A DNA stretch of 64,000 nt. Origin: Limnobacter sp. 130. Its GTDB lineage: Bacteria; Pseudomonadota; Gammaproteobacteria; Burkholderiales; Burkholderiaceae_B. Numbering within the stretch: position 1 is the stretch's first letter; every line of letters begins with the position of its first letter. The stretch spans positions 1 through 64,000 of the forward strand of contig NZ_LR732330.1 of NCBI RefSeq assembly GCF_902506325.1, written 5' to 3'. The notes below the pieces were generated by a model. It was not told where the DNA came from. It did no database searches and worked only from the letters and a program-made list of their open reading frames with translations. Shown piece by piece: positions 25,263 to 33,896 of this stretch. The translations under genes and the position numbers were made by a program.

Positions 25263-26684
25263 ATGAAGCGAATTCGTTTATTACCGTCGTCTTTAATAGG
25301 CCGTGTATTTTTGTTGTACACGGTCGCTCTGCTTTTGTTCATCAGCATTAGTTTCCTGGCGTTTTCCCGGTTTCAATATCACAGCGCGCTGGAAGAGGCA
25401 CAAGACTCGGCACACATGATGATCGAGGTGGTTGCCCAAACCGTGTCCGACAGTGCCGTGATTGGAGACTACGACACCATTCAGCGAACCTTGAACAAAG
25501 CAATTGCCGGTTCACGGTTTGAGTCTGCAAAGTTCATTGATCTGAACGGTGGCATTATCCTTAGCGAAAATTCGACCATTCTGGAAAGCACGGCACCTGA
25601 CTGGTTGACCGAGCAAGTGGCCGAGCAACTGTACGACGTCAATCGTGCGATTAATGCGGGCGGTTACGACTATGGGGTGTTGCGATTTACGTTTGCGGTG
25701 GAGGCAATTGCAGAGGGATTTTGGGTTCTCATTCGTGTGGCCATGCTCAGCGCCGTGGGTGGTTTACTGGGTGGCATGTTGGTCATTTGGTTTCCACTGA
25801 AGCGCTGGTTGGGTGCGCTGGAACAAGTGGAACGATTCGATGCCGCACCGTCTGGCATCGCAGGTGGCGAATCAGAATTGTTGATTGAGAACCTGCCAAG
25901 CGAGTTTCGACCTGCTTTTGAAAAGCTGAAGCGAACCAGTGAGAACCTGGACGATGAATCCCGTGCCAAGGAAATCGCGGAAAGCGCAAACCGGGCAAAA
26001 AGCGAGTTCCTGGCGAATATGAGTCACGAAATTCGTACACCGCTCAATGGCATTATTGGAATGACAGAACTTGCCCTGGAAACCAAGTTGAGCAAAGCGC
26101 AACGGGAGTTTTTGCAGGTGGCCAACGACTCGGCCAACACGCTGTTGCTGATCGTCAATGAAATTCTGGATTTCTCGAAAATCGAGGCGGGCATGATGAC
26201 CATTGATAGCGTGGTTTTTGATCCAAAACGAGTTTTTGAGCAGGCACTTGGACCCATGATGCCCCGTGCAAAATCGAAAAATCTTGAACTGCAGTGCACC
26301 TATTCAGAAGGTTTTCCGAAAGAGTTTATGGGTGATCCGGTTCGCCTTTTACAAATCATCAACAATATGGTGGGCAATGCGATCAAGTTCACCGAGCACG
26401 GTGGTGTGTATGTTCATGTGCAGGCAAGCAAAGACATGAACGGGCTTCAATTGCTGAAGTGTTCAATTCGAGACACGGGAATCGGTGTTCCGTTCGAGAA
26501 AGTCAATGTAATCTTCAAGCCGTTCGAACAGGCTGATTCATCCATTACCCGGAATTTTGGAGGCACTGGGCTTGGGCTCACAATTACCCGCAGATTGGTG
26601 GAGCTAATGCGTGGTGAGGTGTGGCTAGAGAGTCAGGTGGGTGTGGGCAGCACTTTCCATTTCTCTCTGCCAGAAATACGTTAA
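25263..26684 (+). CDS. Sensor histidine kinase
   Basis: A 473-residue kinase. TM1 (about residues 14-33, [16 protein letters not shown]) and TM2 (~155-178) bracket a ~120-residue periplasmic region. A linker leads to the dimerisation/phospho-acceptor helix ([12 protein letters not shown], His255). The ATPase domain has an N-box near [14 protein letters not shown]1 DTGIGVP, the F-box FKPFEQAD and G2 GGTGLGL. It ends after STFHFSLPE, with no receiver domain attached, although its sequence is like that of hybrid kinases. It follows the PhnD-like gene by 19 bases, and the pair probably forms a binding-protein-dependent sensor. No response regulator is nearby, so its partner must lie elsewhere. 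Its stop overlaps the end of msrA by 4 bases on opposite strands. Confidence 0.92.
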   Translation: MKRIRLLPSSLIGRVFLLYTVALLLFISISFLAFSRFQYHSALEEAQDSAHMMIEVVAQTVSDSAVIGDYDTIQRTLNKAIAGSRFESAKFIDLNGGIILSENSTILESTAPDWLTEQVAEQLYDVNRAINAGGYDYGVLRFTFAVEAIAEGFWVLIRVAMLSAVGGLLGGMLVIWFPLKRWLGALEQVERFDAAPSGIAGGESELLIENLPSEFRPAFEKLKRTSENLDDESRAKEIAESANRAKSEFLANMSHEIRTPLNGIIGMTELALETKLSKAQREFLQVANDSANTLLLIVNEILDFSKIEAGMMTIDSVVFDPKRVFEQALGPMMPRAKSKNLELQCTYSEGFPKEFMGDPVRLLQIINNMVGNAIKFTEHGGVYVHVQASKDMNGLQLLKCSIRDTGIGVPFEKVNVIFKPFEQADSSITRNFGGTGLGLTITRRLVELMRGEVWLESQVGVGSTFHFSLPEIR

Positions 26685-27283
26685 CCGTTTGCCTTGGCTC
26701 CCCACAACTCTTCAAGGCGTTTGTCCCGACCACAGCCATTGCGGTAATAACCATACCGAATCGGGTTTTTGGTGTAGTAGTCTTGGTGATATTCCTCGGC
26801 GGGATAAAATTTGATCACCGGCGCTACTTCGGTGTAAATGGTCTTGAATTTCCCACTGGCTTGAAGCTTGGATTTGCTGGCCTCTGCAATTTTTTTCTGT
26901 TCGTCGTTTGAGTAGTAAAACCCGCTGCGGTATTGCGTACCACCATCGCAAAACTGGCGATTTTTTACGGTGGGATCAATGGTTTTCCAGAAATACTCCA
27001 CCAATTGGCTGTAGCTGACTTTGGTGTCGTCATAGGTCACTTCAACCACCTCGGTGTGGTCCGTACGGCCTGCGCTGACCACCTTGTAATCCGGGTCTTT
27101 GTATTGCCCACCGGCATAGCCTGAAATCGTTTTTAAAACACCAGGTACTTTGTCGAAATCGGCCTCGGTACACCAAAAGCAGCCACCACCAAACACAGCG
27201 GTTTTTGTTTCAGCCTGTGCGCCGGTCACAGCAAGCAAGCCCATTGCCAGGGCCAGTGTGGTCTTCAGTTTCATTTGTTTCAT
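26681..27283 (-). CDS. msrA: Exported peptide-methionine (S)-S-oxide reductase
   Basis: A 200-residue MsrA with the catalytic GGGCFWC motif (Cys35 in the chosen numbering) and the conserved [12 protein letters not shown] and HQDYY segments. A signal peptide ([18 protein letters not shown]) places it in the periplasm. It repairs the S-epimer of oxidised Met in proteins. The start ATG 27283 lies 4 bases after the msrB stop, so the two genes form an operon, msrB first. One or two more ATG codons (27274) could also be used. An exported MsrA-MsrB pair is typical of oxidative repair of envelope proteins. Confidence 0.93.
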   Translation of the reverse strand: MKQMKLKTTLALAMGLLAVTGAQAETKTAVFGGGCFWCTEADFDKVPGVLKTISGYAGGQYKDPDYKVVSAGRTDHTEVVEVTYDDTKVSYSQLVEYFWKTIDPTVKNRQFCDGGTQYRSGFYYSNDEQKKIAEASKSKLQASGKFKTIYTEVAPVIKFYPAEEYHQDYYTKNPIRYGYYRNGCGRDKRLEELWGAKANG

Positions 27284-27287
27284 TGTT

Positions 27288-27791
27288 TTACGCCTTACGC
27301 ACTGCGGGTAATGTTTGACCTTCGGGCACAAAAGCCAGGGCCAGGCCATTGTTGCAATAGCGTTTGCCGGTTGGGGCAGGGCCGTCGTCAAACACATGGC
27401 CCTGGTGGCCGCCGCAATTGCTGCAGTGGTATTCCGTGCGGGGCAAGATCAACTTGTAGTCTGTTTTGGTATTCAGTGCGCCTTTGTTGGCATCAAAAAA
27501 ACTGGGCCAACCGGTACCACTGTCGTATTTGTATTGGGAAGGAAACAGCGGCTGGTTACACGCTGCACACACATAAGTGCCTTTGCGTTTTTCTTCATTC
27601 AAGGGGCTGGAAAAAGGGCGCTCGGTGGCCTCTTTGAACAACACGTTGTATTGGTCTTTCTTGATGATCTTTAACCATTCGGCTTCAGTTTTGTTCAATT
27701 TGTTCATGCTGGCAATTGTGCTTGAAGGTTTTGCGATCATCAGTCCTGCGCCAAGTGCGGCAAGTCCTGCTAACAGGGTACGGCGTTGCAT
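27288..27791 (-). CDS. msrB: Exported peptide-methionine (R)-S-oxide reductase
   Basis: A 167-residue MsrB. The N-terminus MQRRTLLAGLAALGAGL is twin-arginine-like, so it may be Tat-exported. The SelR domain shows two zinc CxxC pairs (YVCAAC and HCSNC), GTGWPSF, GHVFDDGP and the catalytic Cys in RYCNNG. It reduces the R-epimer of Met sulfoxide. It is the first gene of an operon with msrA. The usual RYCIN motif reads RYCNN here, a small deviation. Confidence 0.92.
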   Translation of the reverse strand: MQRRTLLAGLAALGAGLMIAKPSSTIASMNKLNKTEAEWLKIIKKDQYNVLFKEATERPFSSPLNEEKRKGTYVCAACNQPLFPSQYKYDSGTGWPSFFDANKGALNTKTDYKLILPRTEYHCSNCGGHQGHVFDDGPAPTGKRYCNNGLALAFVPEGQTLPAVRKA

Positions 27792-27829
27792 GGTTGTGTT
27801 TCCTTTTCAATGACTCAATCAATATTTAG

Positions 27830-28638
27830 TTAGCTGCATTGGCCCAAGGCCTTTGGTGCATTCAACGCCTGAAGCACGGTATTGGATTCATTGTTCTCGA
27901 GAATGACACCAATGCCCACGTTGCTTTGGTTCCAGTCAGCCGGCACGGTGGGCTGAATACCTGCACCTTCGTAGCGAGCGACACTTTTTTCGGTTCACTC
28001 AAGTGTCGCACCACGCGGTCATGCTTCAACAATTCTCCGCGATTTTCGCCTGATTTCACTTGCTGGCTTAAGTTGTCTTCATACAACGCCAAAAACACGC
28101 GTCCTGCTGAGTACCGTTCGTCAAGCCATTCGGTTTTTACCTTGATTTCGACCTGATTGGCCGCCTTTCGTTCAAGTGAAACTTGCAGGCCCACGGGTGC
28201 TTTGTCTTGTTGCATGGCTGCCAATCTTTGTGGAATCAGCCCCGCCTGTCCCCAACGGCGAACTTCACGATTCGAAAACACATATTGAGGTGTGTAAATT
28301 TGGCTCACATTGCCTGCCCGTTTGTGGGCGTATTGCCGCTCTGTGAACTGCTTTTTGGAATAGGGGTCTTGCCAGCCAATGTAATTCCAGTAATCCACGT
28401 GAAATGACAAAGCCAGAATGTGCTTTGAGCGCTCCGGGCTGCTCAACTGGCTGCTGAGCCAACGGTCGGCAGGTGGGCAGCTGCTGCAGCCTTCTGAGGT
28501 GTAAAGCTCAGCCACGATCATCCGTTCAGCAGCGCTGGTCCAAGTGCAGCTGCCTTGCTGGGCAAGGGCGGATGTGCCGGCCAAACCAAGAAACATCAAT
28601 GTGCCTGTGCCAACCATGAAGTTCAAGCCGCTTGTCAT
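27830..28638 (-). pseudogene. DUF1223 exported thioredoxin-like protein, 3' frameshift
   Basis: The protein starts at ATG 28638 (AGGGGG upstream) with a signal peptide ending SALAQ. It continues as DUF1223: VAELYTSEGCSSCPPAD (thioredoxin-like CSSC), LSFHVDYWNYIGW and YTPQYVFSN. As read, it stops at 27862 after an odd tail (LTGTKATWALVSF). In the other frame the family's normal ending appears (VPADWNQSNVGIGVI, then TVLQALNAP) and runs to a TAA at 27830. Adding one A to the A6 tract (27985-27990) joins the two frames. So it is either a recent inactivating slip, a phase-variable tract or a sequencing error. Only the last ~45 residues are altered, and the CxxC part is intact. Confidence 0.75.
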
Positions 28639-28860
28639 ACAACCCCCTGGCTGCTGCGTTCTAGTCAGGAGAGTATTCGCCAGGCTTCACGGAAAGGTTA
28701 CATGGCAGTGCTTAGCAAATTCTAGGATTGTTAACAACTGTGGCAAGTCCTGTGGCTACTCCGACTAAGTGACTCATGGGTAATTTATTTACCCTGATAG
28801 AGTTAACCTGCCTCGAAACACCAAGTATCGGGGTGAGTTCCATAAAAAAAGGAGATTGGG

Positions 28861-29907
28861 ATGAAATTCAAAGCCTTGCTAATGTCAGCCTTGCTGACAA
28901 GTTCTTTCGCTGTGCATGCACAGGACAAACCCGTGGTGCAGTTTATCGCCACTGGCGGCACCATTGCCATGAAAATTGACCCCGTAAAAAATGCGCCCGT
29001 GCCTGCCATTTCCGGTGAAGACCTGTTGGCCACTGTGCCTGATGTGGGCAAGTACGCCAACATTCAGGTCAAGAGCTTGTCCAATGTGCCTTCCGATTAC
29101 ATGGATCCGCCGCGCTGGGTTCAGTTGACCAAGGAAGTGAACGCAGCACTGGCTCGTCCGGAAGTGGCCGGGGTGATCGTTTCTCACGGAACCGACACAC
29201 TGGAAGAAACTGCCTTCTGGCTTGACTTGACGGTGCGTGCTGAAAAGCCGGTGGTGTTGATTGGCGCCCAGCGCAACGCCTCATCCTCGGATTTTGACGG
29301 TCCACGCAACCTATTGAATGCAGTGCGCATTGCTGTGGACGCACAATCCAGAAATAAGGGCGTGATGCTGGCCATGAACAACCAGATCAACGCCGCCCGT
29401 TATGTCACCAAAACCCACACGCAGAACGTTGAAACCTTTCAAAGCGGTGCGTTTGGCTTGATTGGTGAGGTTTATCCAGACCGCGTAATTTACGCGAGTA
29501 CACCACTGCGTCGCCAAACATTCCAGTTGGTGGAGGGCCCCATGCCTGACGTGGAAATTGTGGCCATGTACGGTGGTGCCAATGGCGCGGCATTGCGCAA
29601 TGCGGTGGATCGTGGCGTGAAGGGTATTGTGGTTCAGGCATTGGGTATGGGCAATATGAATGTGCCCATGTTTGAAGCCGTGCAATATGCCTTGTCGAAA
29701 AATGTACCCGTGGTCATTTCAACACGTGTGCATCAAGGTCGGGTTATGGCCAACTATGGGTTCGTAGGTGGCGGCAAAACCACGTTTGATGCCGGTGCAA
29801 TCATGGCGGATGATTTGTCACCCCAGAAAGCCCGCATTTTGCTGATGTTGGCTTTGCAATCGGGCATCAACAAAAAGGTAGATCTGCAGCCTTTATTTGA
29901 CCGATAA
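28861..29907 (+). CDS. ansB: Periplasmic L-asparaginase (type II)
   Basis: A 348-residue asparaginase with a signal peptide (LLMSALLTSSFAVHA). The first catalytic Thr is in ATGGTIA (about 31-37), and the second set in SHGTDTLEETA. VLIGAQRNASSSDFDGP and the C-terminal STRVHQGRV match type II enzymes. It hydrolyses Asn (and often Gln) to Asp and ammonia in the periplasm. A strong AAGGAG lies 6 bases before ATG 28861. Upstream, GGGTAA-TTTAT-TTACCC (28778-28794) is an inverted repeat that may be an operator. It is a single gene, convergent with the ADC-like gene. Confidence 0.94.
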   Translation: MKFKALLMSALLTSSFAVHAQDKPVVQFIATGGTIAMKIDPVKNAPVPAISGEDLLATVPDVGKYANIQVKSLSNVPSDYMDPPRWVQLTKEVNAALARPEVAGVIVSHGTDTLEETAFWLDLTVRAEKPVVLIGAQRNASSSDFDGPRNLLNAVRIAVDAQSRNKGVMLAMNNQINAARYVTKTHTQNVETFQSGAFGLIGEVYPDRVIYASTPLRRQTFQLVEGPMPDVEIVAMYGGANGAALRNAVDRGVKGIVVQALGMGNMNVPMFEAVQYALSKNVPVVISTRVHQGRVMANYGFVGGGKTTFDAGAIMADDLSPQKARILLMLALQSGINKKVDLQPLFDR

Positions 29908-29922
29908 GTTTGACCAATAAGT

Positions 29923-30603
29923 TCACACAATGTGTGCCACTGGAAATGTCATCTGAAACTGGGTGATTTCCAGTGCCATCAACACCTCATTGAGATCCAG
30001 ATCCGGAAAGGCATTGCCCAGATTTTGCATTACATGCACCTTTGCAAATCGGGCCTTGCCTTTCGCGCTGGGACTGTACATAAACTCTTTGCTTTCCCAG
30101 CGTTGACCCAAGGTTTTCATGAAGCCGGGAACCAGGCCAGTGTGAATCGGGAAGGCGAAGCCTTTGCCCCGATAGGCCAGTTCAAATTGCGGAATGTCAT
30201 CTTGATGAAGGCTGATTTCTTGTAGATTTTCGGGTCCCTGTGCAACATCAAAGTTGCACAGGTTTTTTGGAATACCCCAATTGATCCGGCCATTCTTTAC
30301 ACTGCTGGCGCTGCTCACCACAATATTGCTGATGGTCAGCAATCTTTTGTTGCCAAGTTTTTCGCTGAATTGCGCGGTGCCTGGTACATAGAGCAGTTCT
30401 TTGTATGGGCCTGCGTTGGAGTGGGTGTAGTCCACATACATCAGTACACTGACGGAGCTTTTCAAGCTGTCGCGAATATCCAGCGGAATTCGTTTGTCAG
30501 CCATCAATTTTTCTGCCTTGCTGCGCATGAGCACAATCAGGCCTTTGCCAGTCAATGTCCAGGGTGCAGGTACATCTTCAACGTTGTTCAATTGGGTATT
30601 CAA
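29923..30603 (-). CDS. Acetoacetate decarboxylase-like protein
   Basis: A 226-residue protein of the acetoacetate-decarboxylase fold: GPYKELLYVPG (about 65-75) and the segment INWGIPKNLCNF with the conserved N-W-G-x-P-K, whose Lys could be the Schiff-base residue or a neighbour. The family includes decarboxylases, hydratases and aldolases, so the reaction is uncertain. The best start is TTG 30603, five bases after the VOC gene's stop, without a clear Shine-Dalgarno; coupling to the VOC gene would explain this. It is the last gene of the minus-strand run. Confidence 0.72.
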   Translation of the reverse strand: MNTQLNNVEDVPAPWTLTGKGLIVLMRSKAEKLMADKRIPLDIRDSLKSSVSVLMYVDYTHSNAGPYKELLYVPGTAQFSEKLGNKRLLTISNIVVSSASSVKNGRINWGIPKNLCNFDVAQGPENLQEISLHQDDIPQFELAYRGKGFAFPIHTGLVPGFMKTLGQRWESKEFMYSPSAKGKARFAKVHVMQNLGNAFPDLDLNEVLMALEITQFQMTFPVAHIV

Positions 30604-30607
30604 CGGG

Positions 30608-30976
30608 TCAGCCCATTTTAAAAATGTTCATCTTGTGCCCATCGGGCGTGCGGAAATAGGCAGCGTAAAAACCAGGCATGCGCTCGCCGGGTTCGCCTTC
30701 GCAAGTGCAACCCAGTGTTTTTGCATGGGCATAAAACTCGTCCACCTGTGTACGGCTTTGAGCGGTCAGTGCCGCCATGGTGCCATTGCCTGCGTTGGCA
30801 GGCTGACCATTGGCCGGCTTTAAAAGGCCAATGAAAGGGCTGGCCATGCTGGTGCCCCAGAAAATGCCGTGCGGCAGTTCCAGAATGCGTTTGGCGCCCA
30901 GCGGTGCAAACAGTTTGTCAAAGTATTCACCGCTTTTGGGCAGGTCATTGGTGCCCAAGGTAATGTATCCAATCAT
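30608..30976 (-). CDS. VOC-superfamily (glyoxalase-like) protein
   Basis: A 122-residue single-domain VOC protein: IGYITLGTNDLPKSGEYFD at the N-terminus, where the first metal ligand position is not a His, and a second beta-alpha-beta-beta-beta unit ending PDGHKMNIFK. Such proteins are glyoxalases, dioxygenases or binding proteins. A GGAGAAG lies before ATG 30976. It is 26 bases after the amidohydrolase gene and directly before the ADC-like gene, so all three are probably one transcript. The substrate is not evident. Confidence 0.8.
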   Translation of the reverse strand: MIGYITLGTNDLPKSGEYFDKLFAPLGAKRILELPHGIFWGTSMASPFIGLLKPANGQPANAGNGTMAALTAQSRTQVDEFYAHAKTLGCTCEGEPGERMPGFYAAYFRTPDGHKMNIFKMG

Positions 30977-31002
30977 CGTACTTCTCCGTGGATTTTTAAA
31001 GT

Positions 31003-32751
31003 TCAGGTTTTTGCAGGCAAGAATTGCCCGTAACCCATTTCTTTTCCGAGCTCGGGCACAACACCCTCGTTCTCGATTGCTATCTTGCCATTAATCAGCA
31101 CATGTTTTACCACGCCAGGGTTGCGGTTCACCAAACGTTGCAAGCCGAAGTTTTCCATGTCGCCCCAGCTGACCTGTTCCAGGTTCTGTTTGAGTGCATC
31201 CGGGTTCAACACCACCAAATCGGCGCGGTCGCCTACCCGAATTTTTCCCGCCTCAATACCAAGCCAGTCGGCCTGTTCACCGGTTAGCCGCCACACGGCA
31301 TGTTCCATGCTCATAATCGGCTTACCCTCTTCAATGGTCTCTTTCACCAGTTTCAGGAAACGCAAGGGCAGGTTGTAAAACGCCATGTTACGAATATGTG
31401 CACCGGCATCGCTGAAGGTGATCAGGGTGTTTTTGTCCTGCACCAGTTCGCGGATTACCTCACGCTTGTGGTTGCCCACCGTGGTGTACCAGCGCAGCTG
31501 GCGGCCAAACTGCACCACCAAATCCAGAAACAGATCGACCACATGCACTTTGCGGGCGCGGGCTACTTCGTCAAAGTTTTTGCCCACCAGGTTTGCGTCG
31601 GGGCATTCCAGAATAATGGCGTCACCGAAATCGCGTTGCCAAACACGGGGGCTGAGTTTTTGCCCGTAAAACTTGCGGAACTGGCGGCGGTAGTCTTCGT
31701 TTTGCAACAGGCTGTTGCGCTCTACTTGCGTGCGCAAATCCAGGGCCATTTCACCGGCACCAAATTCCTCGAAAAACACCACATCAATGCCGTCGGCATA
31801 CACGGTGAATGGCGTGGGCAACAATTGCCAACGGAATGCACCGCCCAGCCAGTTCACCACGCGGCTTGAAATTTGCGCCATGGGGCGCACGGTTTTGTTG
31901 CCTTTCAGATCAATGAGCGCGATCAGCGTGGTTTTCAGGGGTTTACGAATCCAGCCCAGTGTCTCGATCAAATATTCAAAAATTTGTAGTGGATTGGCTG
32001 CGTTCGGCGCGCCTTGGTGCACACGGCGGTACTTGCGCAAAAGTTTGTTCAGGCGTCGAAGCTCGCCCCAGCGCGCATAGGTGCTGGGCAGGCTTTTCGA
32101 CCAGGCGCGATCACCGTCAATCTTGTCCCATTTCAGGCACATGGTGGAAAGGCCCAGAAAACCCGCGTCCAGCGCTTCGGTCAGCGTGGCTTCCATCTGC
32201 TGCATCTGGGCTTCAGTGGGTTTTATTTTTCGATCTGTTGAGTCCAGCAAACCCATGGTGCCCACGCGCAAATCGCTGTGGCCCAGAAATGAAATCAGGT
32301 TGGGTCCCAAGGGTTGTTTTTGTACAAACTCGACCCACTGACGCGGCGTACTCCAGGTTTTTTTCTCCTGAAGAATGGGCAGCACCTTTTCTCGGGGTAC
32401 TGTTTCTACGCGTGTGAATATATCGGACGCATCTTCGGCTTCGCTGCAGATCATGCTGAGCGAACAACTGCCCACCAACACCGTGGTCACACCGTGTCGA
32501 ACAGATTCAGAAAGGCTGGGGGCCACAATCATTTCGGCGTCGTAATGGGTGTGAGTGTCCAGAAAACCGGGAGTGATCCAGTGGTCCGTCGCATCAATTA
32601 CTCTGGGGTTGCCTTCAAACTGCAGCGGGGCTTCGCTGACCGCGGCAATTCGGCCGTCTTTAATGCCGATGTGGCGCAGGGCGGAAGGGCCGCCACTGCC
32701 ATCAAAATAGCGCCCACCTGCAATGACTACATCGAATGTCGAAGCTGTCAT
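31003..32751 (-). CDS. N-acyl-D-amino-acid deacylase-like amidohydrolase
   Basis: A 582-residue amidohydrolase. It begins DVVIAGGRYFDGSG, then TPGFLDTHTHYDAEM (metal-binding HxH), VLVGSCSLS, and the late segments FSDAGAHIRNMAFYN and VGDRADLVVLNPDAL. The layout fits the D-aminoacylase/D-hydantoinase-like group, with zinc-dependent hydrolysis of N-acyl-D-amino acids or similar amides in the cytoplasm. The start ATG 32751 is set by TTGGAGAC five bases before it. Middle insertions (about 225-330) are less conserved, so substrate specificity is open. It is co-directional with the VOC and ADC-like genes after it, and 65 bases after the MBL gene. Confidence 0.82.
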   Translation of the reverse strand: MTASTFDVVIAGGRYFDGSGGPSALRHIGIKDGRIAAVSEAPLQFEGNPRVIDATDHWITPGFLDTHTHYDAEMIVAPSLSESVRHGVTTVLVGSCSLSMICSEAEDASDIFTRVETVPREKVLPILQEKKTWSTPRQWVEFVQKQPLGPNLISFLGHSDLRVGTMGLLDSTDRKIKPTEAQMQQMEATLTEALDAGFLGLSTMCLKWDKIDGDRAWSKSLPSTYARWGELRRLNKLLRKYRRVHQGAPNAANPLQIFEYLIETLGWIRKPLKTTLIALIDLKGNKTVRPMAQISSRVVNWLGGAFRWQLLPTPFTVYADGIDVVFFEEFGAGEMALDLRTQVERNSLLQNEDYRRQFRKFYGQKLSPRVWQRDFGDAIILECPDANLVGKNFDEVARARKVHVVDLFLDLVVQFGRQLRWYTTVGNHKREVIRELVQDKNTLITFSDAGAHIRNMAFYNLPLRFLKLVKETIEEGKPIMSMEHAVWRLTGEQADWLGIEAGKIRVGDRADLVVLNPDALKQNLEQVSWGDMENFGLQRLVNRNPGVVKHVLINGKIAIENEGVVPELGKEMGYGQFLPAKT

Positions 32752-32816
32752 GATTTGTCTCCAATTCTCATTTTTTTCAAATGTAACAAGAAATCTTGTC
32801 GAATTGGAGAAAACTT

Positions 32817-33884
32817 TCACCGACGATCGTAGATCACCTCTTTATTGCCCACCGGCAGACTAATGAAATCGCCATCTTCCCCGATGCGGAAGGGACCTTT
32901 GAAAATATCGGGGGCCTTGCCCAGAAATATTTCCCGCAACGGGGGCAGAGGCAAAGGCGGCACAATGTGGCTCAATACCACATGGCCCACCTGCGCCTGC
33001 TGCGCCAGCACGGCCACATCCAGCGGGGTGGCGTGGTAGTTGGGAATGTCCGAGAAAATTTTGGCCAGTTTGCTGCGATTGTTCTTGATGGCGGTTTCCT
33101 GCAATTTAGCCACCAGTTCAGGGCTCAGGGCCTCGTGCACCAACAGGTCGGCATTGCGGGCAGCGTCTTTCACTTGCTCGTCGCTGGCAGTGTCGCCACT
33201 CAGCACCACGGTTCGGCCTTTGTAATTGATTCTGTAACCCACTGCTGGGTTGATGGGTTGGTGATTCACCGCAAAGGCCTCGATGAGCAAGTCGGGCTGT
33301 TGCAATACTGTGGTGTAGCTTCCTTTTTCTACCGTGAATTCATGCATGTTTGCACCCGCCAGTTCTGGTGGCATGGTGGCCTCACCATGGTGGGCTGTGC
33401 GGTAGCCGGTGTCTGCCGTGTAAGCAGTTTTGAAGCCGTCTAGCACCGCAGAAATGCCAGTGGGCCCATGCACGGTCAATCGTTGGCCTTCGGTGTGCTG
33501 CGCCCAACGGGTCATGAGAACTTCGCCCAGGCCGTCGATGTGGTCTGAGTGAAAATGGGTAACAAATACACCCTTGAGTTGGCCTGTTGAAAAACCCATG
33601 GTGGAAATTTGCTTGGCCGCGGCACTGCCAGCATCGAATAGGAACATGTCCTTGCCAGCAATTACCAAGGTGCAAGGCGCTGCGCGGTCAGGGTCGGGAA
33701 AGGGTGAGCCTGTGCCGCAAAGCCCAACGTGCAAGCCATCGCTTAGCGTGATCAAGGGGTCTTGCATGCGTTTGTTGGCCACTTTTTCCACGATGGCCAA
33801 CGTAATTTCACTGCGCTGAATGTACGCCACAGCTGCACCTGCGGCGATTAAGGCAACAACGCCAATCAACAGTTTTTTGACCAT
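32817..33884 (-). CDS. Membrane-anchored MBL-fold metallohydrolase
   Basis: A 355-residue protein with an N-terminal membrane anchor (KLLIGVVALIAAGAAVAYI) and a metallo-beta-lactamase-fold domain. The metal motif is THFHSDHIDG (HxHxDH), with LSGDTA and VLSHIVPPLP as later ligand regions. It resembles the RNase Z-like/arylsulfatase-like MBL group, but with a periplasmic or membrane location. It starts 12 bases after the DUF3604 gene, so it is likely part of the same transcript. The substrate is unknown; phosphodiesterase or sulfatase activity would be a guess. Confidence 0.84.
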   Translation of the reverse strand: MVKKLLIGVVALIAAGAAVAYIQRSEITLAIVEKVANKRMQDPLITLSDGLHVGLCGTGSPFPDPDRAAPCTLVIAGKDMFLFDAGSAAAKQISTMGFSTGQLKGVFVTHFHSDHIDGLGEVLMTRWAQHTEGQRLTVHGPTGISAVLDGFKTAYTADTGYRTAHHGEATMPPELAGANMHEFTVEKGSYTTVLQQPDLLIEAFAVNHQPINPAVGYRINYKGRTVVLSGDTASDEQVKDAARNADLLVHEALSPELVAKLQETAIKNNRSKLAKIFSDIPNYHATPLDVAVLAQQAQVGHVVLSHIVPPLPLPPLREIFLGKAPDIFKGPFRIGEDGDFISLPVGNKEVIYDRR

Positions 33885-33896
33885 GATTCTTCCTTG

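Noticed and set aside
28778-28794. GGGTAA-TTTAT-TTACCC upstream of the asparaginase gene
   Set aside because: Symmetrical but short; noted in the gene entry, not strong enough to list as an operator.
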